Assembly: GCF_028583425.1 (NCBI RefSeq)
Contig: NC_072792.1
Location: 155,006,676-155,070,675 of the forward strand
From: Eublepharis macularius
Lineage: Eukaryota; Chordata; Lepidosauria; Squamata; Eublepharidae
DNA: 64,000 bases
Reading direction: 5' to 3'
Shown piece by piece: positions 45,561-55,629 of the stretch. Within the stretch, counting starts at the first letter, position 1; every line of letters starts with the position of its first letter. The notes below the pieces were generated by a model that worked only from the letters and a program-made list of their open reading frames with translations, did no database searches and had not been told where the DNA came from. The position numbers and the translations under genes are program-made.

Positions 45561-47367
45561 ATACATGCGGCATATCTATATGTAATGTTCATTTGACAGA
45601 TTATGTGTATTTGATATACAAAAACATCCCTAATATAAAAGAAACCAAATGATCACCAGATGTTTTATAGTATACCATTGCGGGTTAAAAGTTCATCGCT
45701 TCAATCCAATAATCCTCCCTGCATGTAGGGTGAATAGTTCCAGAAATCCAAATTTCCCTTCCCTTTCACCATATATCACTTTCACTCTGGGAATGAATGA
45801 AATGTGAAAACCAACTGCAATACTAGTGTTTCCCAACCTGAGAAACACCTACCTACGAAAGGCTTTTAAAAAGTTGGTGGTGGAGAGTACAATTCAGTTA
45901 GTGCTAAATTATTGTCAAGAAATTTTATTTGTAAAGGGTATACACACACATCAGCTTACATAACCATATTTTGAGGGATATTTGGAACTTTTCATGGTAT
46001 TTCAATTTTTTAATTTATTCCATGGTTTCTCTCAGAATGCTTGATGATGTCCTGAGGAACCCTTGGGGGGGCAATTTTCATCAAATCAGCCCTCTGCAGG
46101 GCCTTCCCTTCCTTGTCATGCTGGGAATGACATCATTCCTGGAGCGACAAGAAAGAGCTCCAGAGTATGCACACCCCCTCTGTACATACCCCATAACCTC
46201 TCCCCCATCTCCTGGGTTGGGCTCTAGGGGACCTGGCAACCATAATGAAAATCCACTACAGAAGTACAGTACATACATAAACTGGGAAAGTCTAGCTGGT
46301 GTCCTGTGGATTTGGGTTCGCAAAATAGCAATACCTGCACACACATACCAGTAATTCTACTGAGTTCACTGAGGCTTACTTCCACTGTAAGCACGTATAC
46401 AACTGCAGTCTGAAATCCATAAAGGAAAAAGGCCTACAACGCTGCTAAAATATGTTCATTTGCATTATCAACGTTCACCAAATGTCAAACAAACTGTCCA
46501 AACTGTAGTTTCTGAATTCTTTTTATCCAGTTGTAAAATACAATTTAATTCATATACACAGGAAACCAGATCTTAGACATATTTTAATGGGTCCCCCCCC
46601 CCCGCTTTTTTAAAACTTTTACAGCTGTGATGTTCATTCAGTGGTTTTGGAGCCACCTGTAGCTCTTCTGAGCATTGTTCCCCAATGTAGAATCTGTCCC
46701 ATGTTCCAGGAAAGTAGCATGGCCCTTGCCTGGTGGGCTTGTAGTTGACAGGTGGTTCCCTCCTTGAAACAGTCATCATCAGAAGGGCTGGAGGGCAGGT
46801 AAGCTGCAAGACTCCATTAGCTGCAACCCTCATGCCAGAGGTGGAAGTCAAAAGCCCATTGTGTCCAACATCCACCTACTCTTCTCCACAACCTCTTCAC
46901 TCTCATCTTAGCACCCAGGCAGCTACTAGGAAGCAAGCAAACTGGCTTGCAGGGGAAAGACTGCAAAACCACCCCCACGGCAGACACCTGATAAAGGTGC
47001 AAGCTAACCACATGGGTTAGTAGTGATTTTACTCCCTTTTCCCCAGGGTCAGCTGGCCTTCAGTTTCACAATCTCACTCATCCTGCTGAGACTCATCCTG
47101 AGGAGAGCACAGGGAGGTAAAGACAGAAGCCCTTCCCCTCATTCTAGATACACAAAGCTGGGTAAGGTGCAACAGTTGTGGGCAGAGACCACATTACATG
47201 CTCAGAAGTACTATGGCAATTCAAAAGGCTTCAGTTATACATGCAATAGTTACTTCTTTTGTTATTTATTATATGTGTTTTTTTTTGATGGGGTGGTGCC
47301 CAGGGCATGCAGTAGTTATGTGGCTCTTTTGGTTGAACATATTTGTGAATGTGGCTTTCCATGAGGC
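45561..47367. other. Non-coding stretch, no gene identified
   Basis: Contains a GGGGACCTGGCAACC-type dispersed repeat around 46030-46245 and a C run at 46593-46602. No exon was recognised. Confidence 0.35.
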
Positions 47368-47583
47368 ATGAATAAAACCCTGTCCTCAAGTCACAGTTGA
47401 CTTATGGCAACCCCTGGCGGGGTTTTCATGGCAAGAGACTAACAGAGGTGGTTTACCATTGCTTGCATCTGCAGCACTTGTCTTCGTTGGAGGTCTCCCA
47501 TCCAATTACTAACCAAGGTCGACCCTGCTTGGCTTCTGAGATCTGAAAAGATCAGGATCTCCTGAGCTATCCAGGTCAGGGTT
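47368..47583 (-). mobile_element. 5S rRNA-derived SINE
   Basis: On the minus strand the head reads GATCTCAGAAGCCAAGCAGG after a TTTTCAG segment, again the 5S 3' half. It is followed by TTGGATGGGAGACC and a tail CCAGGGGTTGCCATAAGTC. Orientation is opposite to the 39.9 kb copy. Confidence 0.82.
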
Positions 47584-47942
47584 CCATGAGATACAGAGCC
47601 GTATAATTCTATGCAGAATTACTCCAGTCTAAGCCCATTCAAACAAGTTACTCAGCATAAGAATTCACTGCTAGCTACTAATAGGATGGCTAAAACTAAG
47701 AGAGCTAGGCAAGATCTCTTCATACAGAATTTTTCTACATAGCTATAGGATTTTAAAAAATGCATACATGCGTTTAACATTAAATGAGAAAGTTACACAA
47801 TTTTCCCCCTGTATCATGAACAAGCATCTGGAACCCACAGGATAACACATAGAGGCTTCCTGCAAAACAGGGTCAATTTATATTTTATGTGGCTGATGTC
47901 TTGTGTTGGAAGCCTCAAACATCGTTAAATGCCAAGTGGGAA

Positions 47943-48060
47943 TTTTGTTGGTCTTTTAAGGTGCCACTGGAGTCAAATCCTATAGTGGCACCTCAGAAAC
48001 CAACAAGATTTTTAGGGTGTAAGCTTTTGAGTCAGAGCTCCCTTCTTCAGACACAGAGGT
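47943..48060. repeat. Inverted hammerhead-family fragment, tails inward
   Basis: TTGTTGGTCTTTTAAGGTGC at 47946 is followed by its inverted copy (GTGGCACCTCAGAAACCAAC near 47985). The arm order is opposite to the other family copies: the 3' regions face each other. Confidence 0.55.
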
Positions 48061-48119
48061 AACAATATTGAGGAGGGGGGAAATATACAGATATACGAGC
48101 AGCAATAGAATGTAATGTT

Positions 48120-48960
48120 CACTATGTAGGTATCAATCTCCAGGATCCACAGCGCACTATGATGACCACCAGACGACGCAGATCGTCAGCTCTGCCTGCC
48201 GCAGCCCTCTCCGGAAGATAAAAGGTGCTGGCGCAGGTGGGGAGATTTCTCCCCAGGAGAAAAGGAACTAACACCCCGCGCACGCCATTTTAAGTCGGGA
48301 GACTCGATCTCGGACTTGCCAAGCCTGAGGTTAATAAATATTGCCCCCTCCATTCTTAAACAGACAAGTGTCAGGGAGGTACTCTTGCTTCAGGAGTGTG
48401 GCGCTGGCTCTCCCTAGCCCTCTGGCCTCTCCCGACACGAGTCTTGCATATTCACACAAAACGTAGCCAGCAGTACACAAGCGAGCCGTTTCCACAGAGG
48501 AGGCGGCACCCCTAACCCTCACCGCTTCCCTCCTCCCTGGCAGCGCCTCTCCACTTCGGCGGCGCACGCTCAGAGCATCAACCAAGGCCTCTCCCCGCCT
48601 GCTTCCTGCCCAGGCCCGTCCCCTTCCCCTCGCCCGTCTTCTCGGCTCGCTTCCGTAGCGGCGCAGAAGCGACTGAGTTTCTGGGCAGGTAAGCCGAGGC
48701 GGCCTTCTCGGGGTGCCCCTGGCGGGCTGCTCCGCTTGAGTTCGAGCCCGGGGTAAACCCTTGAGGGGGGCTACCGAGGCTGCGGGGGACGGGAGACCGA
48801 ACCGAGGGGCCGACCGGCCGACCAGGAGAGGGCCCCGTCGGGCTGGAGACTGGAGAGCCCCTTTCCGTTTGTCGCAGCCTGGGGCTCGGGTAAAGGGCTT
48901 CCAGGTCAAAGGAGGCGCCTTCTTCCTTCTGAGATTCCTCCCCAGCTTGTGTATTGTATG
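48120..48960 (+). promoter_or_regulatory. MTIF3: CpG island, probable MTIF3 promoter
   Basis: GC- and CpG-rich sequence rises sharply out of AT-rich flanks, densest at about 48470-48860. It contains a GCTTCCG ETS-type site near 48648, common at TATA-less housekeeping promoters. It lies upstream of and in the same orientation as MTIF3. A long minus-strand open frame here (225 codons) has repetitive arginine and proline and is most likely a GC artefact. Assignment to MTIF3 is inferred from position. Confidence 0.65.
48640..48688 (+). other. MTIF3: Probable MTIF3 non-coding first exon, 3' end
   Basis: CTGGGCAG|GTAAGC at 48688/48689 is a near-consensus splice donor inside the CpG island. Joining it to the acceptor at 55110-55111 would give a short 5' UTR exon and a first intron of about 6.4 kb. 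The transcription start was not determined; 48640 is an arbitrary left edge. Confidence 0.5.
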
Positions 48961-49274
48961 TGTGGGTTGTTGGTTTACATTCTCCAAGCTTTCTGCTGCT
49001 ACAGGCACGCATTTATGAATTTTTTTTAAAAAAAAACCATGTTTCCCCCCAGAAGAGCTAAGGGGATGAGACGTTTTATTTAGTTAGTTTATGCCTCCCC
49101 CAGAAACCCCTTCGAGGCAGCTCATCAAAAACTGACATAAATGATTAACATTAAAAACAAGCCAGGGGCATAAAAGCAGTATTTTAAAAATCCACCCACC
49201 TGTCAACATTCTTTTAAAAAGCTTCTAACTGACCCAAGATGACTCAGATACCTTCATGAGGAGTTTACTCCAAC

Positions 49275-49339
49275 GGTGCCATCCTAAGTAGAGTCCACTT
49301 GAGCCAGTAGCCTTAGAACGTGACTCTGCATAGGGTGGC
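49275..49339. repeat. Short dispersed hairpin repeat
   Basis: Member of the CCATCCTAA-type family listed at 45491, diverged. Confidence 0.35.
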
Positions 49340-49609
49340 AATGAGGGTCTCCCTCTTCATCTGACACTCCCTACATCAGGTTGGCTCTTCTTCCCCTAAC
49401 TGACACCTGACTGCTGTCAGCACTGCATTCTTTCTGAGACATTTTCCAAGTTCATTAGATTGTTCTTTTTTTAAAGGCCTTCTCCTGGTTAATTTAAAAA
49501 CTATTTTTTCTAGGATACACAAGGAGTCTCCTGAATATATAGAGACCCCCACCTTGTTCATGGATGGTCTGTTCTTATTTATTCATACAGGGAGTAGTCA
49601 GTTAACTAT

Positions 49610-49705
49610 TGGATATAATCATGTGGAACAGTTAAGTTCTTAAGAATTGTCTTATTGAATCAGACCAAATCTGATCAAACACTCTCTAGCTGTGGCCAGC
49701 AAACT
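49610..49705 (-). repeat. CR1-like LINE fragment, split by Penelope composite 2
   Basis: GAATCAGACCAAATCTGATC and TGTGGCCAGCAAACTACTTC match the 3' UTR of a CR1-type family. The sequence resumes at 52175 on the other side of the Penelope insertion. Confidence 0.55.
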
Positions 49706-49716
49706 ACTTCTGGGAG
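49706..49716 (+). repeat. Left target-site duplication of Penelope composite 2
   Basis: ACTTCTGGGAG, repeated exactly at 52164-52174. Confidence 0.88.
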
Positions 49717-49802
49717 ATGTATTGTCGAAGGCTTTCACGGCCGGAGAACGATGGTTGTTGGGGGTTTTCCGGGCTGTATTGCCGTGGTCTTGGCATTGTA
49801 GT

Positions 49803-49845
49803 TCCTGACGTTTCGCCAGCAGCTGTGGCTGGCATCTTCAGAGGT
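49803..49845 (-). ncRNA. Hammerhead ribozyme motif, Penelope 3' region
   Basis: Same 43-nt motif as 13101-13143, on the minus strand. Confidence 0.7.
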
Positions 49846-49912
49846 GTAGCACCAAAAGACAGAGATCTCTCAGTGTCACAGTGTGGAAAAGATGTAGGTC
49901 ATTTGTATCTAC

Positions 49913-51382
49913 TCAGGAGGGGTGGGGTTGAGCTGAGTCATTCTGTAAGAGTTTCCCAGGGTGTGGAATGCTAATGGCGGGAGGCTTCACTGTATCCTGA
50001 GGTGGTTCTTTTGCATATGGATTGGTGCTTGATGTGCTAATCTTCTCTGCAGGGCTATTGTCGGGTGTGGAGTGTTTTGTTGGCCTGGTGTTTTTCAGAA
50101 CTGGAGCCCATGCTCTGTTCATTCTTAAGGTTTCTTCTTTCCTGTTGAAGTTTTGCTTATGCTTGTGAATTTCAATGGCTTCCCTGTGCAGTCTGACAAA
50201 GTAGTTGGAAGTGTTGTCCAGTATTTTGGTGTCCTGGAATAAGATACTGTGCCCTGTTTGAGTTAGGCTATGTTCAGCCACTGCTGATTTTTCAGGCTGT
50301 CCAAGTCTGCAGTGTCTTTCATGTTCTTTTATTCTTGTCTGGATGCTACGCTTTGTGGTCCCGATGTAAACTTGTCCACAGCTGCAGGGTATACGGTATA
50401 CTCCTGCAGAGGTGAGGGGGTCTCTGCTGTCTTTTGCTGATCGTAGCATCTGTTGTATTTTTCGGGTGGGTCTGAATACTGCTTGAAGGTTATGCTTTTT
50501 CATAAGCTTTCCCATCTGATCAGTAATTCCTTTGATATATGGCAAAAACACTTTTCCTGTGGGAGACTGTTTTTCTTTGGTTGTTTGATTCATCCTGGGT
50601 TTGATTGCTCTTCGGATTTCATTTCTGGAGTAGCCATTTGCCTGAAGTGCGTGGTTTAGATGATTAATTTCCTCATTGAGAAAGCGCGGCTCACATATCC
50701 GTCTTGCACGATCCACTAATGTTTTCATTATGCCTCTTTTCTGTCGGGGGTGGTGATTGGAGTTTTTGTGTAAGTACCGATCAGTGTGAGTTGGTTTCCT
50801 GTAGACCTTGTGACCTAACTGAAAGTTTGCTTTGCGGATGACCAAGGAATCCAGGAATGAGAGTTTTCCCTCACTTTCTTTCTCCATTGTGAATTGTATG
50901 TTCAGGTGGATGTTGTTGAGATGATTCAAAAACTCCATCAATTCTTCCTCCCCATGGCTCCAAATGATGAATGTATCATCCACAAACCGGAACCATACAC
51001 TGGGTTTGTGGGGTGCTGATTCTAGAGCTGTTTTTTCAAAATGTTCCATGTAGAAGTTTGCTATAACTGGGCTGAGTGGGCTCCCCATGGCCACCCCATC
51101 CATCTGTTCATAGAATTCATTGTCCCATTGGAAGTAACTGGTTGTCAGACAATGATGGAATAAGGCTGTTACATCCTCTGGGAAAATCTGATTAATCAGT
51201 GCAATAGTGTCTTTTACTGGAACCTTGGTAAACAGGGATACAACATCAAAACTGACAAGTATGTCTTGTGGATTGAGTTTCAGAGAACTGATTTTGTTGA
51301 TGAAATCTGCTGAATCTTTGATGTAAGACGAGGTTTTCCCGATGTGGTCCTGCCAAAAAAAAGTGTTTTTGCCATATATCAA
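49913..51382 (-). CDS. Penelope-like RT with GIY-YIG endonuclease, 5'-truncated
   Basis: Open frame of 489 codons. The first residues come from the fused partner strand; family sequence starts at QDHIGKTSS. All RT palm motifs (FDVVSLF, AMGSPLSP, FVDD) and the GIY-YIG block are present and uninterrupted. The region before the RT (about 280 residues of the family protein) is missing. Differences from composite 1 are few, for example WDNEFYEQ for WDNAFYEQ and FLDSLV for FLDTLV. Not expected to be active because of truncation. Confidence 0.88.
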   Translation of the reverse strand: MIYGKNTFFWQDHIGKTSSYIKDSADFINKISSLKLNPQDILVSFDVVSLFTKVPVKDTIALINQIFPEDVTALFHHCLTTSYFQWDNEFYEQMDGVAMGSPLSPVIANFYMEHFEKTALESAPHKPSVWFRFVDDTFIIWSHGEEELMEFLNHLNNIHLNIQFTMEKESEGKLSFLDSLVIRKANFQLGHKVYRKPTHTDRYLHKNSNHHPRQKRGIMKTLVDRARRICEPRFLNEEINHLNHALQANGYSRNEIRRAIKPRMNQTTKEKQSPTGKVFLPYIKGITDQMGKLMKKHNLQAVFRPTRKIQQMLRSAKDSRDPLTSAGVYRIPCSCGQVYIGTTKRSIQTRIKEHERHCRLGQPEKSAVAEHSLTQTGHSILFQDTKILDNTSNYFVRLHREAIEIHKHKQNFNRKEETLRMNRAWAPVLKNTRPTKHSTPDNSPAEKISTSSTNPYAKEPPQDTVKPPAISIPHPGKLLQNDSAQPHPS

Positions 51383-52001
51383 AGGAATTACTGATCAGAT
51401 GGGAAAGCTTATGAAAAAGCATAACCTTCAAGCAGTATTCAGACCCACCCGAAAAATACAACAGATGCTACGATCAGCAAAAGACAGCAGAGACCCCCTC
51501 ACCTCTGCAGGAGTATACCGTATACCCTGCAGCTGTGGACAAGTTTACATCGGGACCACAAAGCGTAGCATCCAGACAAGAATAAAAGAACATGAAAGAC
51601 ACTGCAGACTTGGACAGCCTGAAAAATCAGCAGTGGCTGAACATAGCCTAACTCAAACAGGGCACAGTATCTTATTCCAGGACACCAAAATACTGGACAA
51701 CACTTCCAACTACTTTGTCAGACTGCACAGGGAAGCCATTGAAATTCACAAGCATAAGCAAAACTTCAACAGGAAAGAAGAAACCTTAAGAATGAACAGA
51801 GCATGGGCTCCAGTTCTGAAAAACACCAGGCCAACAAAACACTCCACACCCGACAATAGCCCTGCAGAGAAGATTAGCACATCAAGCACCAATCCATATG
51901 CAAAAGAACCGCCTCAGGATACAGTGAAGCCTCCCGCCATTAGCATTCCACACCCTGGGAAACTCTTACAGAATGACTCAGCTCAACCCCACCCCTCCTG
52001 A
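51342..52001 (+). CDS. Penelope-like GIY-YIG endonuclease end, 5'-truncated
   Basis: Open frame of 219 codons; family sequence starts at KVFLPYIKG after a few junction codons. It covers the region between RT and nuclease plus the whole GIY-YIG domain (GVYRIPCSCG, YIG) and the C-terminal tail ending PHPS. The RT is absent. Identical or nearly identical to the other three copies. Confidence 0.87.
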   Translation: MWSCQKKVFLPYIKGITDQMGKLMKKHNLQAVFRPTRKIQQMLRSAKDSRDPLTSAGVYRIPCSCGQVYIGTTKRSIQTRIKEHERHCRLGQPEKSAVAEHSLTQTGHSILFQDTKILDNTSNYFVRLHREAIEIHKHKQNFNRKEETLRMNRAWAPVLKNTRPTKHSTPDNSPAEKISTSSTNPYAKEPPQDTVKPPAISIPHPGKLLQNDSAQPHPS

Positions 52002-52069
52002 GTAGATACAAATGACCTACATCTTTTCCACACTGTGACACTGAGAGATCTCTGTCTTTTGGTGCTACA

Positions 52070-52112
52070 CCTCTGAAGATGCCAGCCACAGCTGCTGGCG
52101 AAACGTCAGGAA
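52070..52112 (+). ncRNA. Hammerhead ribozyme motif, Penelope 3' region
   Basis: Same motif on the plus strand, core CTGAAGA at 52073. Confidence 0.7.
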
Positions 52113-52163
52113 CTACAATGCCAAGACCACGGCAATACAGCCCGGAAAACCCCCAACAACCAT

Positions 52164-52174
52164 ACTTCTGGGAG
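52164..52174 (+). repeat. Right target-site duplication of Penelope composite 2
   Basis: Exact copy of 49706-49716. Confidence 0.88.
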
Positions 52175-52540
52175 GCTCACAAGAACTTTACTAGAGATAG
52201 TCATCCCCTGTTGTTTGTCCCCAGACTTTGGTATACAGCTTTTGAACTTGAAAGTTTCAATCTTGGCTCTTTTAACTAATAATAATAGATAGATCATTTT
52301 TCATATGTTGTCTAATCTGTTTTAAAAGTCACATGTTGTAGCAGTGAATTTTATAAACTCTGTGTATAAAGTCATTCCTTCTGCGTAAATTATGTTGCAA
52401 AAAGTCATTCTATCCTGAATCTACTCTTAATTGGTGTCACTGACTCATCACAGTTCCAGTGCTTTGAGATAGTTTCCCCCCTTTTTCTATCCACTCCATA
52501 ATTTTATAGCCCTTTGCTATGATCCTCTCAATTTTAACCA
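52175..52540 (-). repeat. CR1-like LINE fragment, right part
   Basis: This continues the CR1-type sequence on the minus strand. The blocks CATCCCCTGTTGTTTGTCCC, GTAGCAGTGAATTTTATAAA, CTATCCACTCCATAATTTTA and TGCTATGATCCTCTC correspond, in complement, to the last part of the CR1 coding region and its 3' UTR. Confidence 0.6.
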
Positions 52541-52675
52541 GATAAAATGCAAAAGTGTAGGGGTTTGGAAATACAAAGGCACACAAAAGGTTAAAGAATG
52601 AATGAAGACACTGGAACACGTTCATTTGGTGAGGAATGGTATGCCTACATGGTGTAAGGGAATTTAAAATCATAG

Positions 52676-52830
52676 GAATGGCCCTATTGGATCAAATCAG
52701 TGGTTCATCTGCTTCAGCATCCTTTCACTCATAGTGGTCAACCAGTTGCACAGAGGCAAAAGCCTTCCCCTGATGTTGCCTCATGGCCCTTGTATTTAGA
52801 GGTTTACTGCCTCTAAATACCTCTAAATAC
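52676..52830 (-). repeat. CR1-like LINE 3' fragment
   Basis: ATAGTGGTCAACCAGTTGC, CAAAAGCCTTCCCCTGATG and AGAGGTTTACTGCCTCT match the same CR1-type 3' UTR blocks. CTCTAAATAC is duplicated at the right edge next to the large inverted repeat. Confidence 0.5.
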
Positions 52831-54968
52831 TGATTCATAAATAGGAACCCTTCAACAAAGAAATAATTTCAAACTTCCACTTTGTTTAGAAGAATTCTGG
52901 GTCTTAATCTAAAATCTAATTTTAAATGCTGGAACCGAAGTACTTTCTTGAGCTTCTGCTAAAATTAGACATGAACACTAAAATTACTAAAATAACACAA
53001 TGGGGCGGGGGAGAGAGCCGTGGCACAGTATGGATGTAATTATAAGATGGTTTCATCTCTTGTGACAAACACCATGACAGCAAATACACACACGCATGTG
53101 TGTGCGTCTATACATTCCCACTGTAATGTCAGTAGCATTTAGTAGCAGGCTTGTGTAATGAAGGCACTTCAGGGCTACCAATTCTGGTCTCAACCCCAGA
53201 GGGTTCCAACAGCTATACTGTTAGTTATAACACCTACTTACTGTGGTTAAGTAAATAGGGAAGATTAATCTTGAGTTCTAAGGATAAGTCTTTAACTAGG
53301 CCCTTTGCCAGTAAAGTAATAAGAGTTCACTGGTTTACTTCTTTCTAGGGCTCTCCTGATCCAGTCAGAAGTAAACAAGGTCTGTACCTGGAGCTTCAGT
53401 CTTACAGCAGGACTCTGTAAAGTTCTGTCTTCCAAGTGACAAGCTTCACTTGGCAATTGTTTCAGAGTCAGGGCCTGGTGAGAGCTATAGACTCCTTAAG
53501 GTGATGCATCCTAGAACATGCAATCCCAATTTCAACTACATGCTAATGGGCTCTGATCTGAACATGCTGAGACTCAAGAAGAAAAGGTCATAGTGGATAG
53601 CTCAATGAAAATGTCATCCCAGTGTGCCGTATGCTGGAGGTTATTAAGGAAGTGAAACTCAAACAACCAATATTATAATGCCTTGCTCTTTACAGGCGTC
53701 ATTCCCAATACTGTATGACCTCATTTCTAATACTGTGTGCAGTTCTGGTCATATCTCAAAAAGGACATTGCAGAGCTGAAACAAAATACAGAAGAGATCA
53801 AGAAAAATTAAGGGGTTGGAACAAATTTCCTGTGAGGAAAGACTAAAGAGTCTGGGACTTTTCAGTCTAGAAAAGTGATGATTAAGGGGGGGCAGGCATG
53901 ATATAGGTTTATAAAATTATGCATGGTGTAGAGAGAGTGGACAGAAAGAACTTTTTATTACTCTTCTAAAACTCGAGGGCATCCAATAAAGCTGATGGGC
54001 GGTAGATTTAGGAAGGACAAAAGGAAATACTTCTTTACAAAATGTGTGATTAAAATGAGGAGTTTGCTGCCAAAGGATGCAGTAGTGGCCACAGGCATAG
54101 CCCACTTTAAAAGGGATTAGACAGATTCATGGAGGATAGGTCTATCAATGCCTGCTAGGGAATCTCCACATTCATATAGCTGAAATTGGGGTTGCATGTT
54201 CTAGGATGCATCACCTTAAGGAGTCTATAGCTCTCACCAGGCCCTAACTCTGAAACAATTGCCTTTTCATGAGGAGGGAAAAGAAAGGGAGGTAAAATGG
54301 AGAGAGGAAGTCTGTGAGAGAATTACAACCAGGAACAGGCCTGTGAGAGTTGAGAGGACACCAGTGAAGCTTGTCACTTGGAAGAAAGAACTTTACAGAG
54401 TCCTGCTGTAAGACTGAAGCTCCAGGTACAGACCTTGTTTACTTTTGACTGGATCAGGAGAGCCCTCGAAAGAAGTAAACCAGTGAACTGGCAAAAGGCC
54501 TAGTTAAAGACTTATCCTTAGAACTCAAGATTAATCTTCCCTATTTACTTAACCACAGTAAGTAGGTGTTATAACTAACAGTATAGCTGTTGGAACCCTC
54601 TGGGGATGAGACCAGAATTGGTAGCCCTGAAGTGCCTTCAGTACACAAGCATGCTACTAAATGCTACTGACATTACAGTGGGAATGTATAGACGCACGCA
54701 CATGCGTGTGTGTATTTGCTGTCATGGTGTTTGTCACAAGAGATGAAACCATCTTATAATTACATCCATATTGTGCCACGGCTCTCTCCCCCACCCCATT
54801 GTGTTATTTTAGTAATTTTAGTGTTCATGTCTAATTTTAGCAGAAGCTCAAGAAAGTACTTCAGTTCCAGCATTTAAAATTAGATTTTAGATTAAGACCC
54901 AGAATTCTTCTAAACAAAGTGGAAGTTTGAAATTATTTCTTTGTTGAAGGGTTCCTATATATGAATCA
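52831..54968. repeat. Large inverted repeat with arms of about 700 bp
   Basis: The left arm 52831-53545 and right arm 54181-54968 are inverted copies at roughly 95 percent identity by eye. They include the same TG-rich microsatellite (53087-53107 and 54692-54714). The right arm has about 95 extra bases (54265-54360). The spacer (53546-54180) holds a CR1 fragment. The outer edges are TGATTCATAAATAGG and its complement; no clear target duplication. If the MTIF3 first-exon model is right, this lies in MTIF3 intron 1 and could fold in the pre-mRNA. Confidence 0.85.
53720..54150 (+). pseudogene. CR1-type LINE reverse transcriptase C-terminal fragment
   Basis: Plus-strand reading gives VCSSGHISKRTLQS, then LEQISCEERLKSLGLFSLEK, then KLMGGRFRKDKRKYFFT with small breaks. 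This is the conserved C-terminal end of CR1 proteins. Many frame breaks; dead. Confidence 0.65.
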
Positions 54969-55111
54969 TGTGTGCACAACAACCTTTATTATTCCCTTCC
55001 CATGTATTTCTAAAATCACCTGCTGAATCCTATACCCATCATAATTTCAGATATGCTGTCTTAAATAGTTTGCCTTATTAAACTTTTTGTTCTCTCTCTT
55101 TCTCTCTCTAG

Positions 55112-55629
55112 GTACCTGTACTATTTTTTCACCCTTGTCCCCATAATGACTGCCTTGTGCCTAAAGAAGCTAATGGGTCAGGCCATAAGAAATGAAACTA
55201 ATTTCATCACTAGATGTTTTGCCAGTTTTTGGCCACAACCAGTACACACCACAGTGATCTCTTACACATGGTTAGAACTGGAGCATTCTAAAAGAGGATT
55301 TATCTCTGTTCTTACAAAAGCGTTCTGTACATATGAAGATGACAAGGAAAAGGTGAAAGGAAAGAAAGTCAACCCCAATGCCAGGAAAACCATCAGAAGT
55401 GTTGGGAGGAAAATCCCTTATCGACTTATTCACATAATTGATGAGAATGGTGAGGACCAGGGGACAATGCACAGAGCAGATGCCATTCAAATCATGAATG
55501 AAAGGGGGGTGAAACTTGTCCTGTTGAAGGAGACAGCAGACCCTCCATTGTACAGACTAATGAGTGGTCAGCAGATTAAAGAAGAGCGCCTCAAACTAAG
55601 AGACAAGCAGAAAGCTAGCTCCAAAAATG
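55112..55629 (+). CDS. MTIF3: MTIF3 first coding exon
   Basis: The acceptor is a strong pyrimidine tract ending TAG at 55109-55111; the donor is ATG|GTATGC at 55629/55630. The ATG at 55146 opens 161 codons plus one base. It encodes the mitochondrial targeting region and the whole IF3 N-terminal domain. Confidence 0.9.

Larger units (their letters stand above)
49717..52163. mobile_element. Penelope-like element, inverted composite 2
   Basis: The minus-strand copy (49717-51353) and plus-strand copy (51360-52163) are fused head to head at 51353-51360, 3' ends outward. The paired arms (about 49750-50553 and 51360-52163) are nearly identical, as they are to composite 1. Here the left arm is the longer one at its 3' end, by about 33 nt (49717-49750). 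An exact 11-bp target duplication brackets the whole insertion. Both copies are 5'-truncated, at different points. Confidence 0.92.

Noticed and set aside
24000..47000. LNX2 exons, expected upstream of MTIF3 in amniotes
   Set aside because: No PDZ or RING coding segment was seen on the plus strand; LNX2 probably lies further left.
48331..49008. Minus-strand 225-codon open frame in the CpG island
   Set aside because: High GC makes long open frames by chance. It is rich in Arg, Pro and Ala with no domain, and it overlaps the probable MTIF3 promoter.
53080..54720. CRISPR-like or tandem array
   Set aside because: The repeated pieces are two inverted arms with a TG microsatellite, not regularly spaced direct repeats.
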